Shown here piece by piece: positions 30,300-41,274 of a stretch of DNA of 64,000 nt (its first letter is position 1; every line of letters starts with the position of its first letter). Position numbers and translations under genes: made by a program. The stretch lies in NCBI GenBank assembly GCA_947624655.1, contig CANQLH010000004.1, positions 18,780 through 82,779 of the forward strand, given 5' to 3'. This DNA is from an uncultured Clostridia bacterium (GTDB taxonomy: Bacteria > Bacillota > Clostridia > TANB77 > CAG-508). Under the pieces are notes generated by a model. It did not search any database. It had not been told where the DNA came from and was given only the letters and a program-made list of their open reading frames with translations.

Positions 30300-30521
30300 A
30301 TGGAAAACTTAAAAGAAAATGTTAATTTATACAAAGTAATGTTTACTGCTTATAAAGATGTAGTAACTGTTCATCAGTTAGCTGAAATGCTAGGTATAGG
30401 AATTACTCTTGCTTATAAGTTAGTAAAGCAAAAGACTATTCAATCTATAAAAGTTGGTAGAGAATATAAAATTCCTAAAAGTAATGTTATATCTTATTTA
30501 ACTAATCAAAGCAGATTTTAG
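30300..30521 (+). CDS. xis: Excisionase-like HTH protein
   Basis: A 73-residue MerR-like/HTH_17 protein: VTVHQLAEMLGIGITLAYKLVKQKTIQSIKVGREYKIPKSNVISYL. This is the usual excisionase form next to a tyrosine integrase. ATG 30300 has AAAAGGAGG eight bases upstream. It should direct excision with the integrase. Confidence 0.85.
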   Translation: MENLKENVNLYKVMFTAYKDVVTVHQLAEMLGIGITLAYKLVKQKTIQSIKVGREYKIPKSNVISYLTNQSRF

Positions 30522-30591
30522 GCTATTTTATATTTACTCCAAAAAATCAATAGTAAATTAATTTAGTCTGTTACATCAGAAAGGAGTTATA

Positions 30592-31867
30592 ATGGTAACA
30601 GAAAATTTACAAGTAAACAAAGTGTCAGTAAGTTGTCTGCAAATACGAAATGGAATTTATCAAGCTGTACTCCAGTACTATGATGAAACTGGAAAAAGGC
30701 ATCAGCCTTGGCGTTCAACCGGATTAACAGAACGAGGTAATAAGAAACAAGCTTTAGTAGTTGCAGAACAATTAAGAGTAGAACTCGAAAAGGAATTACA
30801 ATTAAAAGCATTAGATAATACTAGCACTAATACAAATCATAAATCTGATATTCTTTTTATAGAGTATCTTTTTTATTGGCTAAAAATTATTGAGCACACA
30901 GTAGAAAGCTCTACTTTTACTTCTTATAGACAAATATCTAATAACTATATAAGAAAATATTTTACAGACCACCCTATAAAATTAAAAGATTTAGAACCTA
31001 TTCATATTCAAAATTTTTATAATGAATTGATGGAAAAATATAATCTTACAGCTAATACAGTAATACACCATCATGCTATTATAAGAAAGTGTCTAGATTA
31101 TGCTTTTAAAATGAACGTTATTGTTAGCAATCCTGCTGATAAAGTTCAAAGACCTAAAAAACGGACAATTTATTAGTAGTTTTTACAATGAACAGGAATT
31201 AAATAAACTATTTGAAATATCTAAGAATGATCCACTAGCACTTATAATTTTGATTACTGCTTTTTATGGATTAAGGCGAAGTGAAGTTTTAGGTTTACAA
31301 TGGGACTCTTTTGATTTTAAAAATAAAACTATTACTATAAAACACACTATTACGATTACAAACACTAATGGTAATAATAGAAAAATTGAAGGAAAAGATA
31401 GAACAAAAAATAAATCTAGTTACAGAACCTTACCTTTATTTGATGATATTGCAAATATGCTTTTAAAAGCTAAAGAAATCCAAGAAGCTTTCAAAAGGGC
31501 TTTCGGAAATAGTTATAATAAAAAGTATTTGAATTATGTTTTTGTAAAACCTGATGGAAATATTGTAAGACCTGACTACATTACAGAACATTTTAGTATT
31601 CTATTAAAGAAAGCTAATATGAGGCACATTCGTTTTCACGATTTAAGACATTCTTGTGCAAGTTTATTACTTGCTAAAGGTATTCCTATGAAATCAATAC
31701 AAGAATGGCTTGGTCATTCTAACTTTTCAACTACTGCAAATTTATATGCTCATTTAGATACTAATTCTAAAAAGATTTCTGCAAGTGTTTTAGAAGATAC
31801 TTTCAAACTTACTGATAAGAAAAAAGAAAATGAAGAGAACACATCTTCATCTTCTCAAAATAATTAA
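30592..31867 (+). CDS. int: Tyrosine site-specific integrase, one CGG +1 site
   Basis: Recombinase of 424 residues that inserts and excises the element. An N-terminal arm-binding domain and a core-binding SAM-like domain (about 70-185) precede the catalytic domain. The break lies between them at AAA CGG (C at 31162), giving RPKKGQFISSFYNEQEL. The catalytic residues are downstream: Arg in FYGLRRSEVLGL, HDLRHS, the His in WLGHS and the Tyr in ANLYAHL. Conventionally the catalytic half would have no start. The stop is five bases from the tRNA-Leu gene. Start ATG 30592 follows AAAGGAG. Confidence 0.92.
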
Positions 31868-31871
31868 GTTA

Positions 31872-31957
31872 TGGTGTCGATGGTGGGAATCGAACCCACA
31901 TGGAAGTTATCCGCAGGTTTTTGAGACCTGTGCGTCTGCCTATTCCGCCACACCGAC
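31872..31957 (-). tRNA. tRNA-Leu(CAA), intact, inside the mobile element
   Basis: An 86-nt leucine tRNA with encoded CCA. Acceptor GTCGGTG pairs with CATCGAC, the anticodon stem CAGGT pairs with ACCTG, and the loop CTCAAAA gives anticodon CAA. It has a long variable arm and a GGTTCGATTCC T arm. It differs from the split copy outside the anticodon loop. It lies within the element and may compensate for the interrupted host gene. Confidence 0.92.
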
Positions 31958-31989
31958 ATATTTTACAAATTTAGGCAATTTTACAATTA

Positions 31990-32012
31990 TGTTAGATATT
32001 TGTTAGATGTTT
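31990..32012. repeat. Arm-type integrase binding sites, right end (putative)
   Basis: TTAGATAT at 31992 and TTAGATGT at 32003, the same motif as at the left end of the element. Confidence 0.5.
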
Positions 32013-32093
32013 AAGTAATTTTACATTCTAGCAAATATCTAAACACTATTATTTTCAATACATCTATGATTTACTAATTAAAAAATCCATTTA

Positions 32094-32134
32094 GATTTTG
32101 AGTCGTGTGCGTCTGCCAATTCCGCCACTCGGGC
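32094..32134 (-). pseudogene. 5' half of tRNA-Leu(CAA), separated by element insertion
   Basis: Minus strand: GCCCGAG acceptor strand, D arm and 5' anticodon arm, ending in the shared junction GACTCAAAATC (32104-32094). Sequence beyond the junction is element DNA and does not rebuild a tRNA. Confidence 0.88.
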
Positions 32135-32226
32135 ATTGCTTATTTAACTAATACTTGTATATAATAACACGATTTGTTTAATTTGTAAAGATAATTTTGG
32201 GTAATTTTATATATAAAAAGTTACTA

Positions 32227-32427
32227 GATAATGGTTTATTATAAAAGAGATTTCAAATTCGTTTGGAAGTATATATTTAATTTACGAAGTGACGCGTAGC
32301 ATGGGAGCGAATTAGAGAATGTTGAAGCTTTGCTTCATACATTCTCTATGAGACGACCAACAAGGAACGAGTCAAATTAAATATATTACTTCCAAAGGTA
32401 AATGAAAACTTTTTTAAATCCATTATC
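32227..32427. repeat. Palindromic repeat element, copy C (variant)
   Basis: About 200 bp with outer inverted ends GATAATGG / CCATTATC and inner inverted repeats (TTTGGAAGTATATATTTAA and near-complement). The core has the GCGTAGC and GCGAAT blocks shared with copies A and B and a hairpin with stem AGAGAATGT plus GAAGC. A different subfamily of the same repeat type. Confidence 0.7.
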
Positions 32428-32476
32428 CAATAACTACAAAAGAATTTTTTAGTTTCCAAAAGCCTTGTTATTTTTA

Positions 32477-34132
<1,656 letters not shown>

Positions 34133-34185
34133 TCAAAATTTAAAATTATTTTTGATATATCAAACAAGAGATAGTATATTAAACA

Positions 34186-34467
34186 TTATTCAACTTTTGC
34201 AAGAATATCTGATTGTCTAACTATAATATACTCTTCACCTTCATATTTTATTTCTGTTCCTGCATATTTACTTACTATTACTTTGTCTTTTTCCTTGATG
34301 TACATTTCTACTGTCTCTCCATCTACTTTTCCACCTGGTCCTACTGCTATAACTTCTGCAATTTGTGGTTTTTCTTTTGAATTTGCTGATAAAATAATAC
34401 CACTTTTTGTTGTATCTTCACTCTCGCACATTTTAACTAAAACTTTGTCACATAATGGTCTTATCAT
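34186..34467 (-). CDS. groS: Co-chaperonin GroES
   Basis: The 93-residue lid of the GroEL ring: IRPLCDKVLVK at the start, mobile loop ESEDTTKSGIILS and GPGGKVDGE in the roof region. Usual length. First gene of the groESL operon, with CIRCE just upstream. Confidence 0.96.
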   Translation of the reverse strand: MIRPLCDKVLVKMCESEDTTKSGIILSANSKEKPQIAEVIAVGPGGKVDGETVEMYIKEKDKVIVSKYAGTEIKYEGEEYIIVRQSDILAKVE

Positions 34468-34488
34468 CTTAAATCTACCTCCTTATTT

Positions 34489-34515
34489 TTAGCACTCGTT
34501 ATTTTCGACTGCTAA
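34489..34515. promoter_or_regulatory. CIRCE operator for HrcA
   Basis: TTAGCACTC, nine bases, GACTGCTAA: the consensus inverted repeat with one mismatch in the right arm. It overlaps the groES promoter region (TTGACA on the minus strand at 34547-34542). It should bind the HrcA repressor and give heat-shock control. Confidence 0.9.
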
Positions 34516-34572
34516 TATAATTTACATCTTTTTAATTTAATTGTCAATAGTATTTACAAAATTTTCACAAAA

Positions 34573-34606
34573 AAGCAATCATATATAGTATATGACTGCT
34601 TTTCGT
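34573..34606 (-). terminator. Terminator of pyrG
   Basis: Arms AAGCAGTCATATA and TATATGATTGCTT followed by TTTT on the minus strand, just past the pyrG stop. Confidence 0.75.
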
Positions 34607-34611
34607 TTTAA

Positions 34612-36217
34612 TTACTTTTTTATTTTTTTAGCTGCTTCAATAAGTCCTACAAATAATGGTTGTGGTCTATCTGGTCTAGACTTAAATTCTGGATGAAATT
34701 GTCCAGCAATAAAATATGGATGTTTAGTATATTCTACCATTTCAACTAATGTTCCATCTGGCGAAGTTCCAGAAATTTTCAATCCATTTTCTTCACATAT
34801 TTCTCTATAATCATTATTAAATTCAAATCTGTGTCTATGTCTTTCTGATATTTCATCTTTTCCATATAATTTTTTTGCAAGGCTTCCTTCTTTTAATACA
34901 CATGGATATGCTCCAAGTCTCATTGTTCCGCCCTTTTTTGATACATTCTTTTGAGTTTCCATTATATGTATAACAGGATTTTTACAATTTGGATTAAATT
35001 CTTCTGAATCTACATCTTCAAGATTACATACATTACGTAAAAATTCTACAACTGCCATTTGCATTCCTAAGCATATTCCAAGAAATGGAATATTATTTTC
35101 TCTTACATACTTTATTGCATGTATTTTCCCCTCTATACCTCTATTTCCAAATCCACCTGGTACAACTATTCCTTGTACATCTCCAAGCAATTCTTGAACA
35201 TTTTTTTCTGTTATAGTTTCTGAATCGATATATTTTATATCAACATTTACATTATTTGCGTATCCACCATGTCTTAAACTCTCCGCAACTGAAAGATAAG
35301 AATCTTCAAGCCTTACATATTTACCTACTATTGCAATTTTAACTGTTTCATCCCCAATTTTTCTAATATTGTCAATCATCTTTTCCCATTCAGAATTATT
35401 TGGGATATTTTTTTCTAGGTTTAAGTGTTTACAAACTACATCTGCTAATCCTTCTTTTTCTAACATTAAAGGTACAGCATATAAGTTGTCTGCTGTTAAA
35501 TTTGATATTACACACTCTTTTCTAACATTACAAAATAGTGCAATTTTTCCTTTCATTTCATCTGTAAGCTCTAATTCACTTCTACAAACTAATACATCAG
35601 GTTTTATTCCAAATGATTGAAGTTCTTTTACTGAATGCTGTGTTGGCTTTGATTTAAGTTCATTTGAACCATATATGTATGGAAGCAATGTAACATGTAT
35701 ATATATAACATCTTCTCTTGCTTGTTCAAGTCCAATTTGCCTTATCGCTTCAATAAATGCTAGTCCTTCCATATCTCCAACTGTTCCACCAAGTTCTGTT
35801 ATAACAATATCTACATCCGTATCTTCAAAGCTATATATCTTTTCTTTTATTTCATTCGTAATATGAGGTATTACTTGAACAGTCTTTCCTAAATAATCTC
35901 CTCTTCTTTCCTTTTCTATAACACTCTGATATATTTTACCTGATGTAACGCTTGAATTTTTAGTCAAATTTTCATCTATGAATCTTTCATAATGACCTAA
36001 ATCTAAGTCAGTTTCTGCTCCATCATCTGTTACAAACACTTCCCCGTGTTCGTATGGGCTCATTGTTCCTGGGTCTACGTTTATGTATGGGTCAAATTTT
36101 TGGTTTGTTACTTTATACCCTCTGTTCTTCAATAATCTTCCGAAGCGATGCTGCTGTTATTCCCTTTCCTAGTCCTGATACTACTCCACCTGTTACAAAT
36201 ACATATTTTTTACTCAT
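34612..36217 (-). CDS. pyrG: CTP synthase, one CGG +1 site
   Basis: Converts UTP, ATP and glutamine to CTP. After recoding it has 534 residues, the normal family length. The N-terminal synthase domain begins [33 protein letters not shown]; the break is CTT CGG at codon 26 (C at 36142), exactly in this invariant stretch. The C-terminal glutaminase has GICLGMQ (nucleophile Cys), and the His/Glu pair in FHPEFKS. Without recoding the P-loop would be lost. Start ATG 36217 follows GAAAGG. A leader hairpin lies upstream. Confidence 0.96.
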
Positions 36218-36270
36218 GATTTTTCCTTTCTTATAAATAAAGTTACTTGGCACTTTTTATTATTCTTATT

Positions 36271-36326
36271 AAATTAAAAAATAGATTAAAATGTAAACCC
36301 ATAAAAAGGGGTTTTTTTTTAATCTA
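36271..36326 (-). promoter_or_regulatory. Attenuator-like terminator in the pyrG leader
   Basis: On the minus strand a stem TAGATTAAAA...CCC / GGG...TTTTAATCTA (36326-36282) is followed by TTTTTTAATTT, and a TATTAT-type -10 lies just upstream. A terminator between promoter and gene suggests attenuation by nucleotide level, as known for pyrG in Bacillus; the G-slippage start of Bacillus is not evident here. Confidence 0.55.
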
Positions 36327-36443
36327 CTCTAATATAATAACACTTTTTTCCAAAAAAATCAACATTTTTTTAAAAGTTTGAATTACGTTTTTGTTCTATT
36401 TTAGATTAGTCCATCATACTATTTTGTAAAAGGAGTTTTTGAT

Positions 36444-36986
36444 ATGTTTATTTATAATATAAAAGTTAATTCTGGAAAAATATTTAAGTTAATTTTTGCT
36501 TTAATAATCTTAATTGTGCTCATAATTACTGGTATAGTAATATATAGAACTTTTTCAAATAGTGGATCATCTCCTTCAGACGATATTTATACAATAAATT
36601 CTACTAATTATACAAATATCTTAAAAGCTGTACACGATAATATAGATACATACGTTGGTCAAAAAATCAGCTTTTCAGGATATGTTTATAGAGTTTATGA
36701 TTTGCAAGAAGATGAATTTATACTCGCACGTGATATGGTCATAAACTCTGACTTTCAAACCTTAGTAGTTGGATTTCTATGCCACAGTGATAATTCAATC
36801 AATTATAAAGATGGAACTTGGATTAATATTGTTGGCAAAATAGAAAAAGGATATTATCACGGTGATATACCTATCATAAATATTAGTCAAATTGAAGAAA
36901 CAACTAAGCCAACTGATGCTTATGTTTACCCTCCTGATGATTTCTATATTCCAACCTCTAGCTTATTATACAGTAGTCCTTGGTAG
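36444..36986 (+). CDS. Membrane-anchored DUF1980-like protein
   Basis: A 180-residue protein with one N-terminal membrane anchor (about 12-36) and an external OB-fold-like domain. VGQKISFSGYVYRVYDLQEDEFILARD and DGTWINIVGKIEKG resemble the C-terminal domain of TIGR03943/DUF1980 (YcgQ-like) proteins. Function unknown. AAAGGAG precedes ATG 36444. Its end overlaps the convergent pepP gene by 29 bp. Confidence 0.6.
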   Translation: MFIYNIKVNSGKIFKLIFALIILIVLIITGIVIYRTFSNSGSSPSDDIYTINSTNYTNILKAVHDNIDTYVGQKISFSGYVYRVYDLQEDEFILARDMVINSDFQTLVVGFLCHSDNSINYKDGTWINIVGKIEKGYYHGDIPIINISQIEETTKPTDAYVYPPDDFYIPTSSLLYSSPW

Positions 36987-38023
36987 ATTTTGTTAAAACT
37001 TCACAGCCATTATCCGTGATTAAAACAGTATCTTCTATTCTTATTCCATACATGCCTGGCAAATATATGCCAGGTTCATTTGTTACTACCATTCCTTTCT
37101 TTAAGCATCTTTCATTTTTCGAGCTGATTATTGGTTCTTCATGTACTTCTAATCCAACTCCGTGGCCCAAAGCGTGTATAAGTTCATAATCATTCATCTT
37201 AAAATTACCCTCAAGAATTTTGGATAATGTTTTTATACAGGCTCCATCCTGCATCTCATCTAGAACTAGCATTTGATTTTCTAGTACTAAATCATATGCT
37301 TTCTTTATATATCCTTGAGCAAAATCTACAAATATTGTTCTTGTCATATCTGAACAATATCCTTTATATTTGCATCCCATATCTATTATAATTACATCTC
37401 CGAGACTCTATCTTTCTATCTGATGGAGTGGCATGAGGAATTGCCGAATTTTCTCCAGATGCAATTATTGTATCAAAACTTGTACCAGATGCTCCATTTT
37501 GTTTAAAATAATTTTCTACTTCATTTGCTATTTGTTTTTCTGTCATTCCCTTTTTTATATATTTTAAAAGATAAGAAAAACATTTATCAGTAATTTCACA
37601 CGCCTTCCTAATACATTCAATTTCTTCTTCGTCTTTTATCTGCCTTTGCTTTTCTATTATCTTTTCTGTTTCTACTAATTGATTTATTTTATACTTATGC
37701 ATAAATTCTTTATACTGGGCATATGTTACATAGTATTCTTCAAAGCCTACGTTTTCACAAAACATAAAATAATTCTCATAATCTTCTAATGATACGTTTC
37801 TAATGTCTGTTACAATTATTTCATCATCTATTGTAAGTGTTCTTTTTACATCTTCTATGTATCTACTATCTGTTATGTATATATTTTCTCTTAAAGTTAA
37901 TAACAAGAATCCTTCGGCTTCAATATTTGCTAAATATTTTATATTTACTGGATTTGATATAATCATTCCTTGTATATTTTGAGATTTTAAATTATTTCTT
38001 AGCCATCTTAATCTCTCATTCAT
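36958..38023 (-). CDS. pepP: Xaa-Pro aminopeptidase, one CGG +1 site
   Basis: M24 metallopeptidase that removes an N-terminal residue before proline; 354 residues after recoding. The creatinase-like N-domain begins MNERLRWLRNNL. The break at TCT CGG (C at 37402) restores ESGDVIIIDMGCKY, which holds the first metal ligand. Other ligands are Asp in CSDMTRT, His in GHGVGLEVHE, and Glu in VTNEPGIY and IRIEDTVL. Start at 38023 follows GGGGGC. It is 5' to the 36444 gene in convergent orientation and follows the prepilin peptidase gene. Confidence 0.94.
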
Positions 38024-38058
38024 AAACTTTGCCCCCTTTATTTTATTACTCAAGAATA

Positions 38059-38793
38059 TTAGTACATTCCTAGTGTAAATATTTTTGCTAAAGCTATAAA
38101 TATATATTCAAATGGAACTATCATATTTATAAAACACGCAATTACTATAAAAGGTCCAAATGGTATGTATTCATTTCTCTTTTTTATTTTTGTTATAAGT
38201 AAAAATACACTTGCTACTGCTGCAATAAGGAATGCCATCAATGCTATTACTATAATATTTACAATTCCAAAGTATAAACCTAAGGCAGCCATAAATTTAA
38301 CATCACCAAATCCCATTGCTTCTTTTCCTGCAACAAGCCCACCTATAAGCGTAATTATCAAAAATACGCCTCCACCAAAAAGCATTCCAAGTATAGCATT
38401 TGTCATAAGATTTATGTTATAAAGTCCTGATAGAAATGCAAATACAAGTCCAACTTCAAATATAGTCAAATTAAGCCTATTGGGTATTATTTGATGTTTA
38501 TAATCTATCGCAAATGCTGATATAAGCATAGGTGTTAAGATTGTGTACTTTATTAATTGAATGTTATTTAAGAACTCATTTTTAACCCTAGATAAAATAA
38601 GTATTGCAAGATACAATAATATATTAATAATCATTAAAACATAATTTGGTTTAAATTCCTTAAAAAAATCTTTTGATAATACTTTCTTATGTTCTGGCAT
38701 TCTTTTTATGCACCATGATGCAACTTGTCCTGATATAGCACCCAAAACACAAAATAAAACATAATACAAGATGTGTATATTGTTAAGATACAT
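38059..38793 (-). CDS. Prepilin peptidase (A24 family)
   Basis: Membrane aspartyl protease that processes type IV pilin-like leaders. Eight or so hydrophobic segments; the catalytic Asp residues are in AIDYKHQIIPNRLN and GFGDVKFMAALG. The N-terminal region keeps GAISGQVASWCIKRMP but lacks the Cys-rich methylase insert. The ATG at 38793 follows GGAGG and overlaps the preceding stop. No pilus genes are adjacent; the pilin-like protein at 53089 is a possible substrate. Confidence 0.88.
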   Translation of the reverse strand: MYLNNIHILYYVLFCVLGAISGQVASWCIKRMPEHKKVLSKDFFKEFKPNYVLMIINILLYLAILILSRVKNEFLNNIQLIKYTILTPMLISAFAIDYKHQIIPNRLNLTIFEVGLVFAFLSGLYNINLMTNAILGMLFGGGVFLIITLIGGLVAGKEAMGFGDVKFMAALGLYFGIVNIIVIALMAFLIAAVASVFLLITKIKKRNEYIPFGPFIVIACFINMIVPFEYIFIALAKIFTLGMY

Positions 38794-38794
38794 T

Positions 38795-39298
38795 TTATTT
38801 TCCTCCATTCTTCTTTAGATATCTTTTTACCACTAGATTTTCTAGTGGCCTTTTTACTTTAGTCATAAATATATCCCTGTCGTCTATTGGTTTTGTTAAG
38901 ATTGAATACATATTAGAAAATCTTGCACCTAATACATCTGTAAATATTTGATCTCCAACAACAGCTATTTCTTTAGAATCCTTTATTTCTAATATATTTT
39001 GTACTTTTATAAAATTATTTTTTAAAGGTTTTTTTGCAAAATTAATAAACGGTATATCTAGCTCTTTAGAAACCTTTTCTACTTTTTCCTTTTTATTTGT
39101 ATTTGATAGAATAAAAAATTTTATTCCCTCTTTTTTCAAATTTTCACACCATAAATCTGTTCCATCTAATAATTCTTTATCAAAATTTATAAGTGTGTTA
39201 TCTACATCTAAGATTAAAGCCTTTATATTATTGTCTTTTAAGAAATCTATTGTTATTTCCTTAACATTATTCAAATATTTGTCAGGGTATATTAGCAT
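38795..39298 (-). CDS. YqeG family HAD phosphatase
   Basis: A 167-residue HAD IIIA phosphatase of the YqeG type: LDVDNTLINFD motif I, SNTNKKEKV motif II, KKPLKN lysine and VGDQIFTDVLGA motif IV. It starts MLIYPDKYLNNVKEI, as usual for the family. Related proteins act on phosphatidylglycerophosphate or are uncharacterised. It overlaps the prepilin peptidase gene at the stop. Confidence 0.9.
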   Translation of the reverse strand: MLIYPDKYLNNVKEITIDFLKDNNIKALILDVDNTLINFDKELLDGTDLWCENLKKEGIKFFILSNTNKKEKVEKVSKELDIPFINFAKKPLKNNFIKVQNILEIKDSKEIAVVGDQIFTDVLGARFSNMYSILTKPIDDRDIFMTKVKRPLENLVVKRYLKKNGGK

Positions 39299-39435
39299 AC
39301 TTTTTTACTCCTTATATTTTTCATTACCATTCTATCAAATACCTATTAATTTTGTCAAACAATATTTACAAACATATTCCTTTATTATATAATTTGGTAA
39401 ATATATTTTATTTAACTAATGATATGGAGGATTAC

Positions 39436-40735
39436 ATGGACTTAACTGAAGAAAAAATACTTAAAGCAAAAAAATATAATTCTAAGCTTTATCCCATATA
39501 TAAATTATTTGGTTGGGATTTACTATTCTATTATTCAATAAACTTTTTATTTTTAACACAAACAAAAAATCTTACAGCATCTAATGTACTTTTAACTGAT
39601 TCATTTTATACAATTTTTAAATTAATATTTCAAATACCTTGTGTTAATATTGTAGAACTATTGGGAAAAAGAAAAAGTTTAATTTTAGGAAATGTCTTTT
39701 TTGCACTTAGTATCTTTGTATTACTTATTGTTCGAAACCTTACAGATGTTATATTTTCAAATGCTCTTATGGCAATAGGTTATTCAATAAAAGCTCTCTG
39801 TGAATCATCTATTTTAAATGATTGTGTTGAATATAAAGAACACGCTAGAAGTACATTTGCAAATATTGACGGCAAAGGTTCTGCTTATTGGTATTATTTT
39901 GATGCTATTACAGCTGTATGTTGTGGTTTCTTATTTGTAATTAATAATTACCTTCCAATGATTTGCTGTCTTGCATGTTGCATTATTGCTTGCATCCTTT
40001 CTTATAAGTTCTTGCCTTATGAAAATACTTCTTCTAATTTAAAAAATAAAAAAAGTGGAAGCTTTAAAACTTATTTTAAAAACTTAGAAATAGCATTTAA
40101 AAATATATTTAAATCAAATAGACTTAAAGCTTTATTGTTGTTCTCAGGCGTATTTTATGCAATTATAATAATTCGTACTAGACTTGCAAGTAGCTTATTT
40201 ACTGAAGTTGGCCTAAAAGAAGAATATTTTGGAATTGTATTTGCTTTATTAACCTTTGTTTCTGGAATTTTTTCGAAACATCAAAATTGGTTTCATAAAA
40301 CATTCAAAAACAGAGTGCTTACTGTTTTCTCACTTTCGTTTTCAATTTCTATGATAGTTATAGGTTTAACTGCAATAATAATTAAATCAACAAATTTTGC
40401 TTTAGCAATTATTATAATATCATATATTATACAATATGGAATAAAAGGTGCATATTTTACTTTGCAAAAAAGATACTTAAATAGTTTTTCAACTTCATCT
40501 ATGTCAACTAAAATATATTCAGCAAATACTCTTTTTGAAAGTATTTTTAGCACATTAATATACTGGGTTTCTTCACTACTTCTTAATTATATAGATACTT
40601 CGTATGTTATAGCGATTCTACGGTGGCATATTTACAATAGCCTTTGTATTCATACTTGATTATATGAAACCTAGGATAGGTTTAAAACCCGAAGAATATA
40701 AAAAATCAGACATATATTTCACAGAAGTACATTAA
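39436..40735 (+). CDS. MFS-type transporter, one CGG +1 site
   Basis: Integral membrane protein of 432 residues with about 12 hydrophobic segments and a long basic central loop (about 195-225, KNKKSGSFKTYFKN). It resembles major facilitator superfamily transporters; the substrate is unknown. The break lies in the last membrane helix at CTA CGG (C at 40621), giving IAILGGIFTIAFVFILDYMKP and a charged cytoplasmic tail to TAA at 40735. Start ATG 39436 has GGAGG upstream; an earlier in-frame ATG has none. Confidence 0.8.
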
Positions 40736-40765
40736 TTAGGAATTCTTGAGAAATTTCTATTACAT

Positions 40766-40812
40766 AAAAAATAACCTTCTTAGGAGCATCTCCCTTTGAA
40801 GGTTATTTTTCT
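40766..40812. terminator. Bidirectional terminator between MFS and HU genes
   Basis: Arms AAAATAACCTTC and GAAGGTTATTTTT enclose a short loop; A and T runs on both sides serve both convergent genes. Confidence 0.75.
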
Positions 40813-40840
40813 TATATATATCTAACTAATTATATATAAA

Positions 40841-41116
40841 TTAATTATTTACTAAATCTTTTAATGCTTTTCCAGCTTTAAATACTGGAGCTTTTGATGC
40901 AGGTATTTTGATTTCTTCCTTAGTTTGTGGGTTTCTTCCTTTTCTAGCTGCTCTTTTTCTTACTTCAAAAGATCCAAATCCAACTAATTGTACTTTTTCT
41001 CCTTTTACTAATGCTTCTGAAATAACTTCTGTCATAGCATTTAAAGAAGCTTCAGCATTCTTCTTAGTTGTTTCTGTTTTAGCAGCTATAGCTGCGATTA
41101 AATCAGATTTGTTCAT
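40841..41116 (-). CDS. hup: DNA-binding protein HU
   Basis: Histone-like protein of 91 residues: [74 protein letters not shown]. The arm motif and length are typical. Single gene with a GGAGG site and a terminator after it. Confidence 0.97.
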   Translation of the reverse strand: MNKSDLIAAIAAKTETTKKNAEASLNAMTEVISEALVKGEKVQLVGFGSFEVRKRAARKGRNPQTKEEIKIPASKAPVFKAGKALKDLVNN

Positions 41117-41274
41117 TTACATTACCTCCTATAAAGATTCGTTTATGTAGATTATACGCATCTACAATATGAATATTCGTCAAAATTCTCTAAAATCCTT
41201 CTTTTTTTATTTTATTTTTTTGATTTTTTCTTACAGTCAAGTTGGTTTTAAATGTTTTTGACTTTTTGTAAAGT

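Larger units (their letters stand above)
20617..32104. mobile_element. Integrative mobilizable element in tRNA-Leu(CAA)
   Basis: An 11.5-kb element bounded by an 11-bp direct repeat (20617-20627 and 32094-32104), which is the anticodon loop of the interrupted tRNA gene. Inside are TnpV, MobC, a MobP-type relaxase, restriction-modification, a HipA-like kinase, small regulators, excisionase and a tyrosine integrase next to the right end. There is no conjugation (type IV secretion) gene, so it must be mobilized by other elements. Three of its genes contain CGG +1 sites, so the element is adapted to the same recoding as the host. Confidence 0.88.
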
